DNA of 64,000 nucleotides from Bradyrhizobium vignae (GCF_004114425.1 NZ_RDQF01000005.1:1-64000), one strand, 5' to 3'; shown: positions 8,763-18,111, counted from the stretch's first letter. Numbers and translations: made by a program. The notes: a model not told the origin generated them from the sequence alone.

Positions 8763-9236
8763 TCATAACTCCATGTGCACGATCTCGATAGGCTCGCCAC
8801 CAAGACCGTGGGAGAAATAGCCTCTTCCTGTGCTTCGGAAGCCGCACTTTCGGTAGAAGCCTTCGGCATTGATCGTCGCTTCGAGTCTTATCGGTCCGTT
8901 GTGGCCCAACCGCGCCTGGGCGATACCGATTTCGAGCAGACGCCGGCCGATTCCAGACCCCGCGGTTTCGGGCAAGACAAACAGCCTGGTTACCTCGCCG
9001 GGTTCGGCGTCGACAAATCCGACCGCAACGCCGTTTCGCAAGCATATGGTCATTCGTCCCCTGGCGATGAGCTCCTCATAAAACGCCGGCGTGCGCTCAC
9101 CCATCCAGTTCTCCAGCTGCGCCCGCGAATAGGAGGCCGCTGCAAGGCCGCGGATCGATGCCAGAGTGATGTTGAAAACCGTTGCAGCGTCGTCGCATCG
9201 AGCTGCCCTGAAGCAAAAGTCGCCGTCGAGTAACAT
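8763..9236 (-). CDS. GNAT-family N-acetyltransferase
   Basis: A 157-residue acetyl-CoA-dependent acyltransferase. The GNAT core shows as VAVGFVDAEPGEVTRLFVLPE (beta-4/beta-5), then the acetyl-CoA pyrophosphate loop GSGIGRRLLE (Q/RxxGxG/A pattern), and AEGFYRKCGFRSTGRG near the C-terminus. The substrate could be an amine-bearing small molecule or a protein N-terminus, and nothing in the neighbourhood narrows it. The full family length is present. It lies alone, 144 bp downstream of the L,D-transpeptidase gene in the same orientation. Confidence 0.88.
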   Translation of the reverse strand: MLLDGDFCFRAARCDDAATVFNITLASIRGLAAASYSRAQLENWMGERTPAFYEELIARGRMTICLRNGVAVGFVDAEPGEVTRLFVLPETAGSGIGRRLLEIGIAQARLGHNGPIRLEATINAEGFYRKCGFRSTGRGYFSHGLGGEPIEIVHMEL

Positions 9237-9380
9237 GAGAGGTGGGCTCCGGGAGTACCCTTATCGGGTCAGCAGATTTGGATTGATAGCAATCCATGGC
9301 GGAGTCAATCCGGACGTGATTTTCTCTGCAGCGGGATGCGGCCGACAAGCCGTCGGCGATAGCCATCGCGAAGTCCCGCG

Positions 9381-10382
9381 TCAGCCCGAACCATCCACGA
9401 ACGCGACCTGCGTACCCTTCGAGACGCTGGCTGCGACACGCTCTGCATCCCAGTTGGTGAGACGCACGCAGCCGTGCGACTGAACCTTCGAAATCTTTCC
9501 CGGCGATGGCGTTCCGTGAATGCCGTAGCCTTCGGCGGAGAGGTTGATCCAGACCGTTCCAACCGGATTGTTCGGACCGGGATTGATTTTGAAGGGCCTG
9601 TGGGAACGAACATCCTTGAAGTGGTAGGCGGGATTGTAGCGGTAGGTCGGATTTCGGCTGATCTCCGTGACCTTGAACGTACCCGAGGGCGACGGCTTCT
9701 CCTCGCTGCCAACGGTCGCGGGATAGAACCCGATCAGCACGTTCGATTTGTCGAACAGCTTCACCGTCTGGCGCCGCTTGTCGATCTCGATCCTGTCGGC
9801 CTTGGTGGGGGGCGCAGCGCTTCCGCCATGGGTGCTGTCCACCACGACGATGGTCTCGCCGGCGCGGTCAAATTGCCGGCCGGGGTTCAGCGCCGCCAGG
9901 AGCTGCTCGCTCATGTGAAATTTCTCGGCCAGTGCTTCGCGCGGACTGGTGAAGCTGAGCTTCGGGATGCCCTTCATCTCCTCCATCCTCGATGGCAGCT
10001 TGCGCAGGAACGGGCCCGCGACATCCTGCTCGGCGACGGTGTAGGTCATCGTCGCCGGTCGATCGTCCGCCCGCAGCGCCTTCCAGACCTCATCCGTCAG
10101 AGCGTCCGAACTCGGCAATTGCTGCGCTTCCGTATAGGCCCGGAGCGCCTTTCTGGCATTCTCGCCGAACCTGCCGTCGATCTCGCCGGGCGAGAAATGC
10201 GCCCTATCCAAGAGAACCTGCAGCCGCACCCCCGCCGGGGTGGGCTTGTCGTTCGAGAGAGTCGTCTTTGACGGTTCGGCGGAATTGATGGCGTCCACGG
10301 TCATCTCGGCGCCAAACGCCGGCAATGCCGCCAAGGCGAAGACAAGAAAGATGCAAATCTGCCCCGCTTTCGTCAGCGACAT
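9381..10382 (-). CDS. L,D-transpeptidase (YkuD domain) with N-terminal peptidoglycan-binding region
   Basis: Periplasmic enzyme that forms 3-3 crosslinks in peptidoglycan or attaches proteins to it. The 333-residue product has a signal peptide (IFLVFALAALPAFGAE), a peptidoglycan-binding-like region (about residues 45-110, FSPGEIDGRFGENARKAL), a LysM-like stretch around residues 140-185, and the YkuD catalytic domain with the signature IHGTPSPG and the catalytic SHGCVRLTNWDA. The start is fixed by AAGGAG six bases before the ATG at 10382; the ATG at 10388 sits too close to it. The glycosyltransferase gene ends only 12 bp upstream, so the two are probably one operon. Confidence 0.93.
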   Translation of the reverse strand: MSLTKAGQICIFLVFALAALPAFGAEMTVDAINSAEPSKTTLSNDKPTPAGVRLQVLLDRAHFSPGEIDGRFGENARKALRAYTEAQQLPSSDALTDEVWKALRADDRPATMTYTVAEQDVAGPFLRKLPSRMEEMKGIPKLSFTSPREALAEKFHMSEQLLAALNPGRQFDRAGETIVVVDSTHGGSAAPPTKADRIEIDKRRQTVKLFDKSNVLIGFYPATVGSEEKPSPSGTFKVTEISRNPTYRYNPAYHFKDVRSHRPFKINPGPNNPVGTVWINLSAEGYGIHGTPSPGKISKVQSHGCVRLTNWDAERVAASVSKGTQVAFVDGSG

Positions 10383-10394
10383 TGCCATCTCCTT

Positions 10395-11456
10395 TCATGG
10401 TTCCAACGGCTGCGTGTCGAGTCCTCGTGCTGCCGGGGCAATCAGCTCCCGGTATCGTTCTTCGTATTGTTGCGCCATTCGGCGTGCAGTGAAGCGCTCC
10501 TCGAACCGGGCGCGCACCCTCTTTCGATCCAGCTTGCCCAATTCGCCGACCGCCTTGACGGCTTGCTCCTCGCTCTCGACGATGAAACCGGTCAGGCCGT
10601 GTTCGATGACCTCAGGAACCGAGCCGGAGCGATAGGCGATCACCGGTGTTCCGCACGCCATCGCCTCGATCATGACCAATCCGAAGGGCTCCGGCCAAGC
10701 GATTGGAAATACCAGAGCGGCTGCTCCCCGAAGCAATGATTGCTTCTTCACGTCGTCGACTTCGCCGACGAGCTGGATCTTCTCGCCGTCGATCCGGGGC
10801 GCGAGGTGTTTCCTGAAGTAGGCGGTCTCGGCGCGCGGAATCTTCGCGGCGATGCGGAGAGGCATCCGGGCGGCGTGCGCGATACGGATGGCGTCCTCCG
10901 GACCCTTGTCCGCCGTGAGACGGCCAAGAAACGCCAGATAGGACCCGGCCCCGTAGGAGGCGTGCAACAGCTCCGAAGGCAATCCGTGCTGGATCGTTCC
11001 AATCCATTTCGCCTCCGGAAGCGGCAGGCGCTGGTGATCGGAAATCGAGACGAACCTCGCATCGGGGAATTGCCGAACCACGTCAGGCAGCCCAGGCAGA
11101 TCGAGCCGGCCATGCAGGGTTGTCAGGAACGGCACGCCAAGGCGGCTGAGCAATGGCAGATGCAGCCAGTCGACATGGGCGTGGATCACATCGAAGTCTC
11201 TGGCTCGTTTCGCGATTGCCTCCAGCAGCATCGCGCAGGCTGCACTCGGATCGGTGCCCTTCCGGCCGAGACGCAGCGCGCGCGGCCACACCGGGTGGAG
11301 CTTGCCCGTCGTTCGGGAGTCACCGCTGGCGAAGAGGGTGACGTCGTGGCCGCGCTCGACGAGCTCATCCACAAGCCAGGCCACCACCCGCTCGCTGCCG
11401 CCGTAGAGCTTCGGAGGGACGCTTTCGGCCAGGGGAGCGAGCTGGGCGATGCGCAT
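10395..11456 (-). CDS. glycosyltransferase family 4 (GT-B fold)
   Basis: A 353-residue retaining glycosyltransferase that transfers a sugar from a nucleotide donor, probably to a cell-surface glycan or lipid. The acceptor-binding N-terminal Rossmann half has KLYGGSERVVAWL. The donor-binding half has YLAFLGRLTADKGPE and the E-x7-E motif region PEPFGLVMIEAMACGTPVIA. It lies just upstream of the L,D-transpeptidase gene on the same strand, which suggests a role in envelope maintenance. No signal peptide or membrane segment is visible. Confidence 0.9.
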   Translation of the reverse strand: MRIAQLAPLAESVPPKLYGGSERVVAWLVDELVERGHDVTLFASGDSRTTGKLHPVWPRALRLGRKGTDPSAACAMLLEAIAKRARDFDVIHAHVDWLHLPLLSRLGVPFLTTLHGRLDLPGLPDVVRQFPDARFVSISDHQRLPLPEAKWIGTIQHGLPSELLHASYGAGSYLAFLGRLTADKGPEDAIRIAHAARMPLRIAAKIPRAETAYFRKHLAPRIDGEKIQLVGEVDDVKKQSLLRGAAALVFPIAWPEPFGLVMIEAMACGTPVIAYRSGSVPEVIEHGLTGFIVESEEQAVKAVGELGKLDRKRVRARFEERFTARRMAQQYEERYRELIAPAARGLDTQPLEP

Positions 11457-11587
11457 GAGAGCCTGCTACACCGCTGAACGAAGAATGAACACGATAGCTG
11501 CGGATAGAAGGTTCGAAATCGCCAGCAGCGTCCAATCCGGCCTCGCGCTTGCGCTCGCCACGCGACAGGCGAGACCCTCAATGAACC

Positions 11588-11803
11588 TCAACATTCGTCA
11601 TCGGAAAGCCGCTCGAGATAGGCAAGCCCGAATGCTGCGAGTTCCTGGGCGTCGCCGTTACTCTCTCGCGCTTCCCGCCTCCCTTGCAGATGACGCTCGA
11701 GCAGGCAGCGACGGCCATCCGCAGCATCGACATCGCGATGCCGGGCGCGGTACACGCACCATGCGGTGTCAACCGCAGTTCGTAGTGGGCCGTCATCGAC
11801 CAT
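11588..11803 (-). CDS. small hypothetical protein
   Basis: A 71-residue, mostly helical, charged protein (RTAVDTAWCVYRARHRDVDA, then CLLERHLQGRREA, and ELAAFGLAYLERLSDDEC at the end). The pattern resembles short conserved proteins of rhizobia, but I cannot name a family. The start may be the ATG at 11803 or an earlier one at 11833. It stands in the otherwise empty 480 bp between the glycosyltransferase gene and pdxA. Function unknown. Confidence 0.45.
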   Translation of the reverse strand: MVDDGPLRTAVDTAWCVYRARHRDVDAADGRRCLLERHLQGRREARESNGDAQELAAFGLAYLERLSDDEC

Positions 11804-11943
11804 GTTCCAGCTCCGACGTGGGAGATTGTTCATGGGTCGCCAACTCGTCGCGACGGCGGAAGTTTCCAGTTTTTCCCTAAAGTCTAAGTCTGCGCGCAAG
11901 GCGCGCGCGGTAGTCGGCGCTCGCTCCCCCCGTGCGTGCAAAA

Positions 11944-12948
11944 TCAGCCAGAACGAGTCACCGCCATCTCCGTTGCGAGCAGCAGAGCAGCGCGGCTAGC
12001 GCCAATCGATGCGATGCCTTGCCCTGCGATGTCGTAGGCAGTGCCGTGCGCGGGCGTGCAGATCGGAAACGGGAAGCCGCCAAGCAACGTCACGCCACGA
12101 TCGAAGCCCATCAGCTTCATGGCGATCTGGCCCTGGTCATGATACATGGTCAGCACGGCATCGAACGCGCCGGCCCTGGCGCGCAGGAACACGGTGTCGG
12201 CCGGGAACGGTCCCTCCGCGGCAATGCCCTCGCGCTGGCCGTCCGCGACCACCGGCGCAATCACCTCGATCTCCTCGCGGCCGAAATTGCCGCCGTCGCC
12301 GGCGTGCGGATTGAGGCCTGCGACGGCGATGCGCGGCCGCGCGAAGCCGGCCTTGCGCATGCAGGAATCGGTCAGCCTGAGCGCGCGATGAATGCGCTCG
12401 CTCGACAGCTTTGCAGCCACGTCCTTCAGCGGGATGTGCGAAGTGACCCGTGCATTCCAGAGCCGGTCCAGCACGTTGAATTCGCTTGCCGGCGTCTTGA
12501 GGCCGACGACCTCGGCCGAGAACGCGATCTCGTCATCGTACTCGGCACGGGCAAAGCGCATCGCCTGCTTGTTGAAGGGGGTGAAACAGACCGCGTCGAC
12601 GTGGCCGTCGCGGCCGAGTTCGAGCGCGTGCCGATAGTTCGTCAGCGCGAATTTGCCGCCGGCAAGGGTCGCGGTCCTCGGCTCGACCTCGCTGAGGTCG
12701 AGGTGGCGGAGATCGACGAACAGTGCATCTTCCTGCGCCGCGCGAAGCTCGACACCCTGCTCCACCATCGTCAGCTCCGGCTCGAGGCCGGCAATGCGCG
12801 CGCCTTCGTCGAAGATGCGGCGGTCGCCGATGACGACGAGCCGACAGCTCGCGCGGATGTCGTCCTGCGCCACTAGCTTCGCCGTCAGCTCGGGGCTGAT
12901 GCCGGCGGGATCTCCCATTGCCAATGCAATGAGCGGCTTTGCGGTCAT
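11944..12948 (-). CDS. PdxA-family dehydrogenase, divergent type lacking the GHTE motif
   Basis: A 334-residue member of the 4-hydroxythreonine-4-phosphate dehydrogenase family (NAD-dependent oxidation followed by decarboxylation). Conserved parts are MGDPAGISPELTAK at the start, LNPHAGDGGNFGREE (second metal-ligand His), MYHDQGQIAMK, and PAHGTAYDIAG (third metal-ligand His). The usual first metal-ligand motif GHTE after the TAPINK-like segment is replaced: here TPFNKQAM is followed by YDDEIAFSAEVVG. Its start overlaps the tctA stop by ATGA, so it is the last gene of the TctABC/CoA-transferase operon. Together these points suggest a catabolic PdxA2-type enzyme for the transported acid rather than vitamin B6 synthesis, although that is inference. 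Confidence 0.82.
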   Translation of the reverse strand: MTAKPLIALAMGDPAGISPELTAKLVAQDDIRASCRLVVIGDRRIFDEGARIAGLEPELTMVEQGVELRAAQEDALFVDLRHLDLSEVEPRTATLAGGKFALTNYRHALELGRDGHVDAVCFTPFNKQAMRFARAEYDDEIAFSAEVVGLKTPASEFNVLDRLWNARVTSHIPLKDVAAKLSSERIHRALRLTDSCMRKAGFARPRIAVAGLNPHAGDGGNFGREEIEVIAPVVADGQREGIAAEGPFPADTVFLRARAGAFDAVLTMYHDQGQIAMKLMGFDRGVTLLGGFPFPICTPAHGTAYDIAGQGIASIGASRAALLLATEMAVTRSG

Positions 12949-14483
12949 ATGATCACCTTTTCCTGGGCTGGAGTGTCGATTGCGGGCGACGCTGGCCTGC
13001 GCCAGAGACGTGTGAGCTGCAAGACCAGCGGCAGCAGCAGCAGCGCGATGCCGCCCACGATCAGGCACGTCACCAACTTGTTCGCAAAGAAGATGCTAAG
13101 TGATCCCTTTGAGATCAGCATCGATTGCCGGAACGCGTCCTCGGCCTTGTCGCCGATCACGATCGCGAGCACGAGCGGCGCCAGCGGATAGAACAGCTTC
13201 TTGAAGAGATAGCCGACGATGCCGAACCCCAGCATCATGACCACGTCGAGATAGGAGTTCGACACCGAATAGGCGCCGACGACGCAGATGATCACGATCA
13301 GGGGCGCGATCACGACGAAGGGAATCCGCATCAAGGCGGCGAACACGGGCACGGTCATCAGCACCAGCGCGACCGCGACGATGTTGCCGACATACATCGA
13401 GGCGATCAGGCCCCAGACGAAGTCCTTGCTATCGACGAACAGCATCGGCCCGGGATTGAGACCCCAGATCATCAACCCGCCCATCATCACGGCCGCAGTG
13501 GCCGAGCCTGGAATGCCGAGCGAGAGCATCGGCAACAGCGCACTGGTCCCGGCGGCATGATCGGCGGTCTCCGGCGAGATGATGCCTTCGACCTCTCCGG
13601 TGCCGAAATGCCGGCCACGGCGGGAGAAGCGGCGGGCGATGCCGTAGCTCATGAAGGAGGCCGCGGTCGGGCCGCCCGGCGTGATCCCCATCCAGCAGCC
13701 GATCGCGGCGCTGCGCAGCAGGGCAACGCCATGCCGCGGCAGGCGCCCGACGGCGCGAAACACCTCGCGCCAATCGATCTTCGAGGACACGGCGCGGGCG
13801 TGAAACTCCTCCTCGACCGCGACCAGGAGCTCGCCGATGCCGAACAGGCCCATCACCGCGACGACGAAGCTGACGCCCTTGACCAGCTCATCTACGCCCA
13901 TGGTGAGACGCACGCTGCCGGAGACCGTGTCGATGCCGATGGCGGCGATCGCAAAGCCGATCGCCAGCGCCACGACGGTCTTGACCGGTGCCGCACCGCC
14001 CATGCCGACGAAGCTGGCAAAGGCGAGGAAATAGACCGCAAAATACTCGGCCGGCCCGAACGCGAGCGCAACCTGCGCCACCCAGGATGCGAGGAAGGTG
14101 ATCAGGATGACGCCGATCAGCGCGCCGAAAGCCGCGGAGCCGAAGGCGGTCGCGAGCGCCGTGGTCGGCCGGCCGTCGCGTGCCATCGGATAGCCGTCGA
14201 AGGTGGTCGCGACCGACGATGGCTCGCCGGGAATGTTGAACAGGATCGAGGTCACCGAGCCGCCGAACAGCGCGCCCCAATACATGCTCGAGAGCAGGAT
14301 GATCGCTGAGACCGGCTGCATGCCGAAGGTCAGCGGCAATAGCAGCGACACCCCGTTCGGCGCGCCCAGTCCCGGCAGCACGCCGACGAGAATGCCGAGC
14401 AGCACGCCAACCGCCATCAGGGCCAGATGCGGCACCGTGACCGCAATGGTGAAGCCGTGCAGGAGTTCCTGGAGATTGTCCAT
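12945..14483 (-). CDS. tctA: tripartite tricarboxylate transporter, large permease TctA
   Basis: Large membrane subunit of a TTT-family, ion-gradient-driven, binding-protein-dependent carboxylate importer in the inner membrane. The 512-residue product shows about 11-12 hydrophobic segments and the family signatures VLPGLGAPNGVSLLLPLTFG near residue 35-55 and SLGIPGSATAAVMMGGLMIWG in the middle. The length is typical. It lies 12 bp after tctB and overlaps the next gene, pdxA-like, by 4 bp, which indicates translational coupling. The substrate is not determined, but a di- or tricarboxylate or a hydroxylated or aromatic acid is expected. Confidence 0.95.
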   Translation of the reverse strand: MDNLQELLHGFTIAVTVPHLALMAVGVLLGILVGVLPGLGAPNGVSLLLPLTFGMQPVSAIILLSSMYWGALFGGSVTSILFNIPGEPSSVATTFDGYPMARDGRPTTALATAFGSAAFGALIGVILITFLASWVAQVALAFGPAEYFAVYFLAFASFVGMGGAAPVKTVVALAIGFAIAAIGIDTVSGSVRLTMGVDELVKGVSFVVAVMGLFGIGELLVAVEEEFHARAVSSKIDWREVFRAVGRLPRHGVALLRSAAIGCWMGITPGGPTAASFMSYGIARRFSRRGRHFGTGEVEGIISPETADHAAGTSALLPMLSLGIPGSATAAVMMGGLMIWGLNPGPMLFVDSKDFVWGLIASMYVGNIVAVALVLMTVPVFAALMRIPFVVIAPLIVIICVVGAYSVSNSYLDVVMMLGFGIVGYLFKKLFYPLAPLVLAIVIGDKAEDAFRQSMLISKGSLSIFFANKLVTCLIVGGIALLLLPLVLQLTRLWRRPASPAIDTPAQEKVII

Positions 14484-14495
14484 CTCGCTGCCCCC

Positions 14496-14978
14496 TCAGA
14501 AACCAAGCGCGGCGGCGAGCGCGCCGTGCGGCAGGCTGACTTGGAATAAGCGCTCGAACACGACGTAGAGCGCGAGCGCCGTGGCCGCCGCCATGGCGAG
14601 CGCGCGCGGCATGGATTGGTGCCTGGGGATCGCCAGCACCGAAAAGACATACAGGGCCGAGGCGACGTACATCCCGGCAAGCGGGATCGCAGCGACGAAG
14701 ATCGCAGCCGGTACGAACAGGCCGGCGAGCCGCCGCAGCTCGATGGACGTGATGGCGATGGGGACGTTTGCCACTGTCGCGGCCGACAGCACGCCGCGCA
14801 CCAGATTGTAGAGGCTCCCGAGCACGATGACGATGCCGGTCAGGAACGGGAACGTGCCGGCATCGACGCCTGCGCTCGACCAGCCGATGCCGTTGTCGAG
14901 GCTGGAGACGACGACGGCGACACCGAAGCTGCCGGCGAGGACGGCGGTCGCAAGTTCAAGCGCACGACGGGAGATCAT
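14496..14978 (-). CDS. tctB: tripartite tricarboxylate transporter, small permease TctB
   Basis: Small membrane subunit of the TTT transporter, 160 residues with four predicted membrane helices (for example ATAVLAGSFGVAVVVSSL, FLTGIVIVLGSLYNLV, and LFVPAAIFVAAIPLAGMYVA). TctB proteins are poorly conserved, so the call rests on length, topology, and position between tctC and tctA with gaps of 11 and 12 bp. The ATG at 14978 was chosen because it opens directly into the first helix after the tctC stop. Confidence 0.9.
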   Translation of the reverse strand: MISRRALELATAVLAGSFGVAVVVSSLDNGIGWSSAGVDAGTFPFLTGIVIVLGSLYNLVRGVLSAATVANVPIAITSIELRRLAGLFVPAAIFVAAIPLAGMYVASALYVFSVLAIPRHQSMPRALAMAAATALALYVVFERLFQVSLPHGALAAALGF

Positions 14979-14989
14979 GGCGTAATGCC

Positions 14990-15982
14990 TTACTTGACCA
15001 GCCAGCCCTGCTCGCTCGCGACCTGCTTGACGTGATCGAGGTCCTCCTTGATGAATTTGTCGAACTCGGCACCAGTCAGGAACGTGTCGACCTGGGAGGT
15101 CTTCTCGATGTAGTCCTTCCACTCCGGCGTTGCCTGCACCTTCCTCATGAGGTCGACATAGAACGCGGCCTGCTCCGGCGTGACCTTGCCGGGCAGCCAC
15201 ACGGTGCGCGGCTGCTCATATTGCTTGATGTCGAGGCCCTGCTCGACGCAGGTCGGAACATCGCTCCAGCCTTCGGTCGCGGTGACCTTCGGCCCCTGCG
15301 GCAGCCGCTTCGGGCTGAACACGCAGAGCGGCCGCTGCGTGCCGCCCCGCCATTGCCCGAGGCTTTCGCTGGGATTGTTGACGTGGGAGTCGAGATGTCC
15401 GCCGGCGAGCTGCACGGCGGTCTCGGCGCCGCTCTTGAAAGGGATATAGGTCAGCTTGACCTTGCCGGCCTTCTCGATCATGCGCGTCAGCACCTCGTCG
15501 GTGTCCTTCGACTGCGCGCCGCCCATCTTGAATTCGCCCGATGCGGCCGCCTTGAGATAGTCGCCCGCCGTCTTGTACGGCGCGTCCTGCTTGACCCAGA
15601 GCAAGAACTCGTCCTGCGCCATCGCCGCGATCGGGGTGAGATCGGTGTAGTTGAAGGCGACCTTGGAGACGAGCGGTTGCTGCCAGGCATTCGAGGTGCC
15701 GAAGATCACCTTGTAGGGGTCGCCCGCGGAGGCCTTGCCGTAGACATAGCCCTCGGCGCCGCTGCCGCCGCCCTTGTTGACGACGACGATCGGCTGCTCC
15801 GTCAGCTTGTGCTTGGTAATGATGTTCTGCACCGCGCGCGCGAGATTGTCGGTGCCGCCGCCAGGCCCGGCGGTGGCGACGAACTCGATCGGCTTTTGTG
15901 GTTGCCAGGCGGCACTCGCCGGCATCGTGCCGACCAGCACGGCTATGGCCGCAGAGAGCAGAAATGTTGACGTCCGACCCAT
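14990..15982 (-). CDS. tctC: tripartite tricarboxylate transporter substrate-binding protein TctC
   Basis: Periplasmic solute receptor that delivers the substrate to TctAB. The 330-residue product has a signal peptide (residues 1-25, ending PASAA), then KPIEFVATAGPGGGTDNLAR, the typical loop that binds the carboxylate, and a two-lobed fold of the Bug/TctC type. GGAGGAAATC precedes the ATG at 15982. It lies 46 bp after the CoA-transferase gene on the same strand. Bug proteins bind very varied acids, so the ligand must come from the enzymes of the operon. Confidence 0.94.
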   Translation of the reverse strand: MGRTSTFLLSAAIAVLVGTMPASAAWQPQKPIEFVATAGPGGGTDNLARAVQNIITKHKLTEQPIVVVNKGGGSGAEGYVYGKASAGDPYKVIFGTSNAWQQPLVSKVAFNYTDLTPIAAMAQDEFLLWVKQDAPYKTAGDYLKAAASGEFKMGGAQSKDTDEVLTRMIEKAGKVKLTYIPFKSGAETAVQLAGGHLDSHVNNPSESLGQWRGGTQRPLCVFSPKRLPQGPKVTATEGWSDVPTCVEQGLDIKQYEQPRTVWLPGKVTPEQAAFYVDLMRKVQATPEWKDYIEKTSQVDTFLTGAEFDKFIKEDLDHVKQVASEQGWLVK

Positions 15983-16028
15983 GATTTCCTCCAGCTGATC
16001 TTGTCTTTTGTTGTTGTCGGCCCCCTGT

Positions 16029-17288
16029 TCAGGCGACGCGTTCCTCGCGTTGTCCCGATGCGAGCACGATCGCGCCTTCTTTTTCGAGCGCTTCGATTCG
16101 TGACTGGTCGAACCCGTGCTCGGCCAGCACCTCGCTCGTGTGCTCACCATAGACCGGCGCGCCTGACAGCACTTTGCCTGGCGTCTCCGAAAACTTGATC
16201 GGAAGCCCGATCGTCTTGACGGGACCGAGCGTGGAATGCTCGACCTCGACGACCATCTCGCGCGCCAGCGTCTGCGGATCGTTTAAGGCCTCCAGCATGT
16301 CGTGCACGGGGCCGCACGGCACGCCCCTCTCGTCCAGCGCCGCCAGCCAATGCGCCCGCGACTTGGTGCGGAAGCGTTCGCTCAGGACGGCTTCGAGCTC
16401 TTTCAGATTGGCCATGCGATCGGCGCCCGTGACGAAGCGCGGATCGGCGGCAAGCTCGCTCGCGCCGAGCGCTTCCAGCATCAGCAGCCAATGCTTCTTG
16501 TTGGCGCCGCCGACCACGAGCCAGCCGTCCGAGGCTTCGAACGCCTGATACGGCGCATTGAGCGGATGCGCCGAGCCCATGGCGCGCGGCGCTGTGCCGG
16601 CCGCAAGCGCAATGGTCGACTGCCAATAGGTCTGCACCAGGGCGGCTTCATAGAGCGAGGTCTCGACCCACTGCCCTTTGCCGGTCTTGAGACGATGCGC
16701 GTAGGCCGCAAGGATGCCCATGCTCGCGAGCAGGCCGGCCGTGATGTCGGACAGCGGCGGACCGCATTTGACGGGCGGACCGTCCGGGCGTTCGCCGGTA
16801 AAGCTCATGATGCCGCTCATCGCCTGCGCGACGAGGTCAAATCCCCTGCGGTGCTTGTAGGGACCGGTGCGGCCGAAACCCGACAGCGAGCAGTAGATCA
16901 GCGCCGGGAATTCCGTGTGCAGCGCCTCGTAGCCGAAGCCGAGGCGCTCCATCGCGCCCGGCGCAAAGTTCTCGACCAGCACGTCGGCATCCGCGATCAG
17001 CCGTCGCAGCACCTGTTTGCCACCGTCGGTCTTCAGATCCAGCACGATGCCGCGCTTGTTGCGGTTCATCATCAGGAAGGACGCCGCCTCCTCGCCGATC
17101 TTCGGCGGCACCGAATGGCGGGTGTCGTCACCGTTGGGCCACTTCTCGATCTTGATGACGTCGGCGCCCATGTCGGCGAGCATCAAGGTGCAGGTCGGCC
17201 CGGCCATGACATGGGTGAGATCGATGACCTTGAGGCCGGCCAGCGGTCCCGAACGGCGGGAGGTGGATTGAGATCGGTCGCTTTGCAT
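16029..17288 (-). CDS. CaiB/BaiF type III CoA-transferase
   Basis: Transfers CoA from a donor acyl-CoA to a carboxylic acid in the cytoplasm. The 419-residue protein has the family opening LAGLKVIDLTHVMAGPTCT, ADVIKIEKW, and the GPPLSDITAG segment carrying the catalytic Asp that forms the acyl-enzyme. Its gene starts 9 bp after the enoyl-CoA hydratase gene ends, and the TctC gene follows after 46 bp. The natural reading is that the imported acid is activated to its CoA ester here and then processed by the crotonase. The exact donor and acceptor cannot be read from sequence. Confidence 0.92.
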   Translation of the reverse strand: MQSDRSQSTSRRSGPLAGLKVIDLTHVMAGPTCTLMLADMGADVIKIEKWPNGDDTRHSVPPKIGEEAASFLMMNRNKRGIVLDLKTDGGKQVLRRLIADADVLVENFAPGAMERLGFGYEALHTEFPALIYCSLSGFGRTGPYKHRRGFDLVAQAMSGIMSFTGERPDGPPVKCGPPLSDITAGLLASMGILAAYAHRLKTGKGQWVETSLYEAALVQTYWQSTIALAAGTAPRAMGSAHPLNAPYQAFEASDGWLVVGGANKKHWLLMLEALGASELAADPRFVTGADRMANLKELEAVLSERFRTKSRAHWLAALDERGVPCGPVHDMLEALNDPQTLAREMVVEVEHSTLGPVKTIGLPIKFSETPGKVLSGAPVYGEHTSEVLAEHGFDQSRIEALEKEGAIVLASGQREERVA

Positions 17289-17297
17289 CGGCTCGTC

Positions 17298-18092
17298 CTA
17301 TTGGCCGCGCCATTGCGGCGCGCGCTTGTTGAGGAAAGCATCGAGCCCTTCGCGAAAGTCCTGGCTCGTGTAGCACATCAGGATGAGGTCCTCGCCCTCG
17401 TCCCGGGTCAGCCGCCTTTGCAGGCGGGCGACCGCCTGCTTGGTCGCATTCAGCGTCAGCGGCGCATGGCTCGCGAGGAGGCGGGCCACCTCCTCGGCAC
17501 GCTGGTCGAGGACCGCAAGATCGTCGACGACCTCGCCCAGCAGCCCGATGCTCGCAGCCTCCGCGGCATCGACAAGGCGCGCGGTGAAGATGAGATCCTT
17601 GACGCGCGCGGCGCCGATGAGCGCGGTGAGACGGCTGACATTGGACATCGACAGGCAGTTGCCGAGCGTCCTGGCGATGGGGAATCCGATTCTCGCAGCT
17701 TTCGTGCCGATGCGGAGGTCGCAGGCCGCAGCAATGCCCGCCCCGCCTCCGGTACAGAACCCGTTGATCGCCGCGATCGTCGGCACCCGGCACTGCTCCA
17801 GCGTGGTCAGCACGCGATCGATGCGGTTCTCGTAGTCGATCGCGTCCTGCGGCGTCCTGAATTCGCGGAACTGGTTGATGTCCGTGCCCGAGGCGAAGGC
17901 CTTGTCGCCGGCCCCGCGCAGCACCAGCACCTTGATCGCATGGTCGCCGTTGGCCTCCTCGCAGATCGCGGCAAGCCGTTCGTACATGGCGAAGGTGAAG
18001 GCATTGCGGGCCTGCGGTCGGTTGAAGGTGATCCGCCCGATGCCCTCGTCGCGCTCGAAGACGAGGTCTTCTGCCGCCAGTTGCAGGTCCAT
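17298..18092 (-). CDS. enoyl-CoA hydratase/isomerase (crotonase) family protein
   Basis: A 264-residue crotonase-fold enzyme acting on acyl-CoA thioesters. The oxyanion-hole segments are FASGTDINQF and INGFCTGGGAGIAAACDLRI. At the position of the second catalytic Glu there is no clear Glu, so it could be a hydratase, isomerase or hydrolase variant. The ATG at 18092 is preceded by GAAAGGTGTGAGG. It is the first gene of a six-gene operon and is divergent from the GntR-type regulator. Operator-like repeats lie just upstream. Confidence 0.88.
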   Translation of the reverse strand: MDLQLAAEDLVFERDEGIGRITFNRPQARNAFTFAMYERLAAICEEANGDHAIKVLVLRGAGDKAFASGTDINQFREFRTPQDAIDYENRIDRVLTTLEQCRVPTIAAINGFCTGGGAGIAAACDLRIGTKAARIGFPIARTLGNCLSMSNVSRLTALIGAARVKDLIFTARLVDAAEAASIGLLGEVVDDLAVLDQRAEEVARLLASHAPLTLNATKQAVARLQRRLTRDEGEDLILMCYTSQDFREGLDAFLNKRAPQWRGQ

Positions 18093-18111
18093 TTCCTCAC
18101 ACCTTTCTGTC

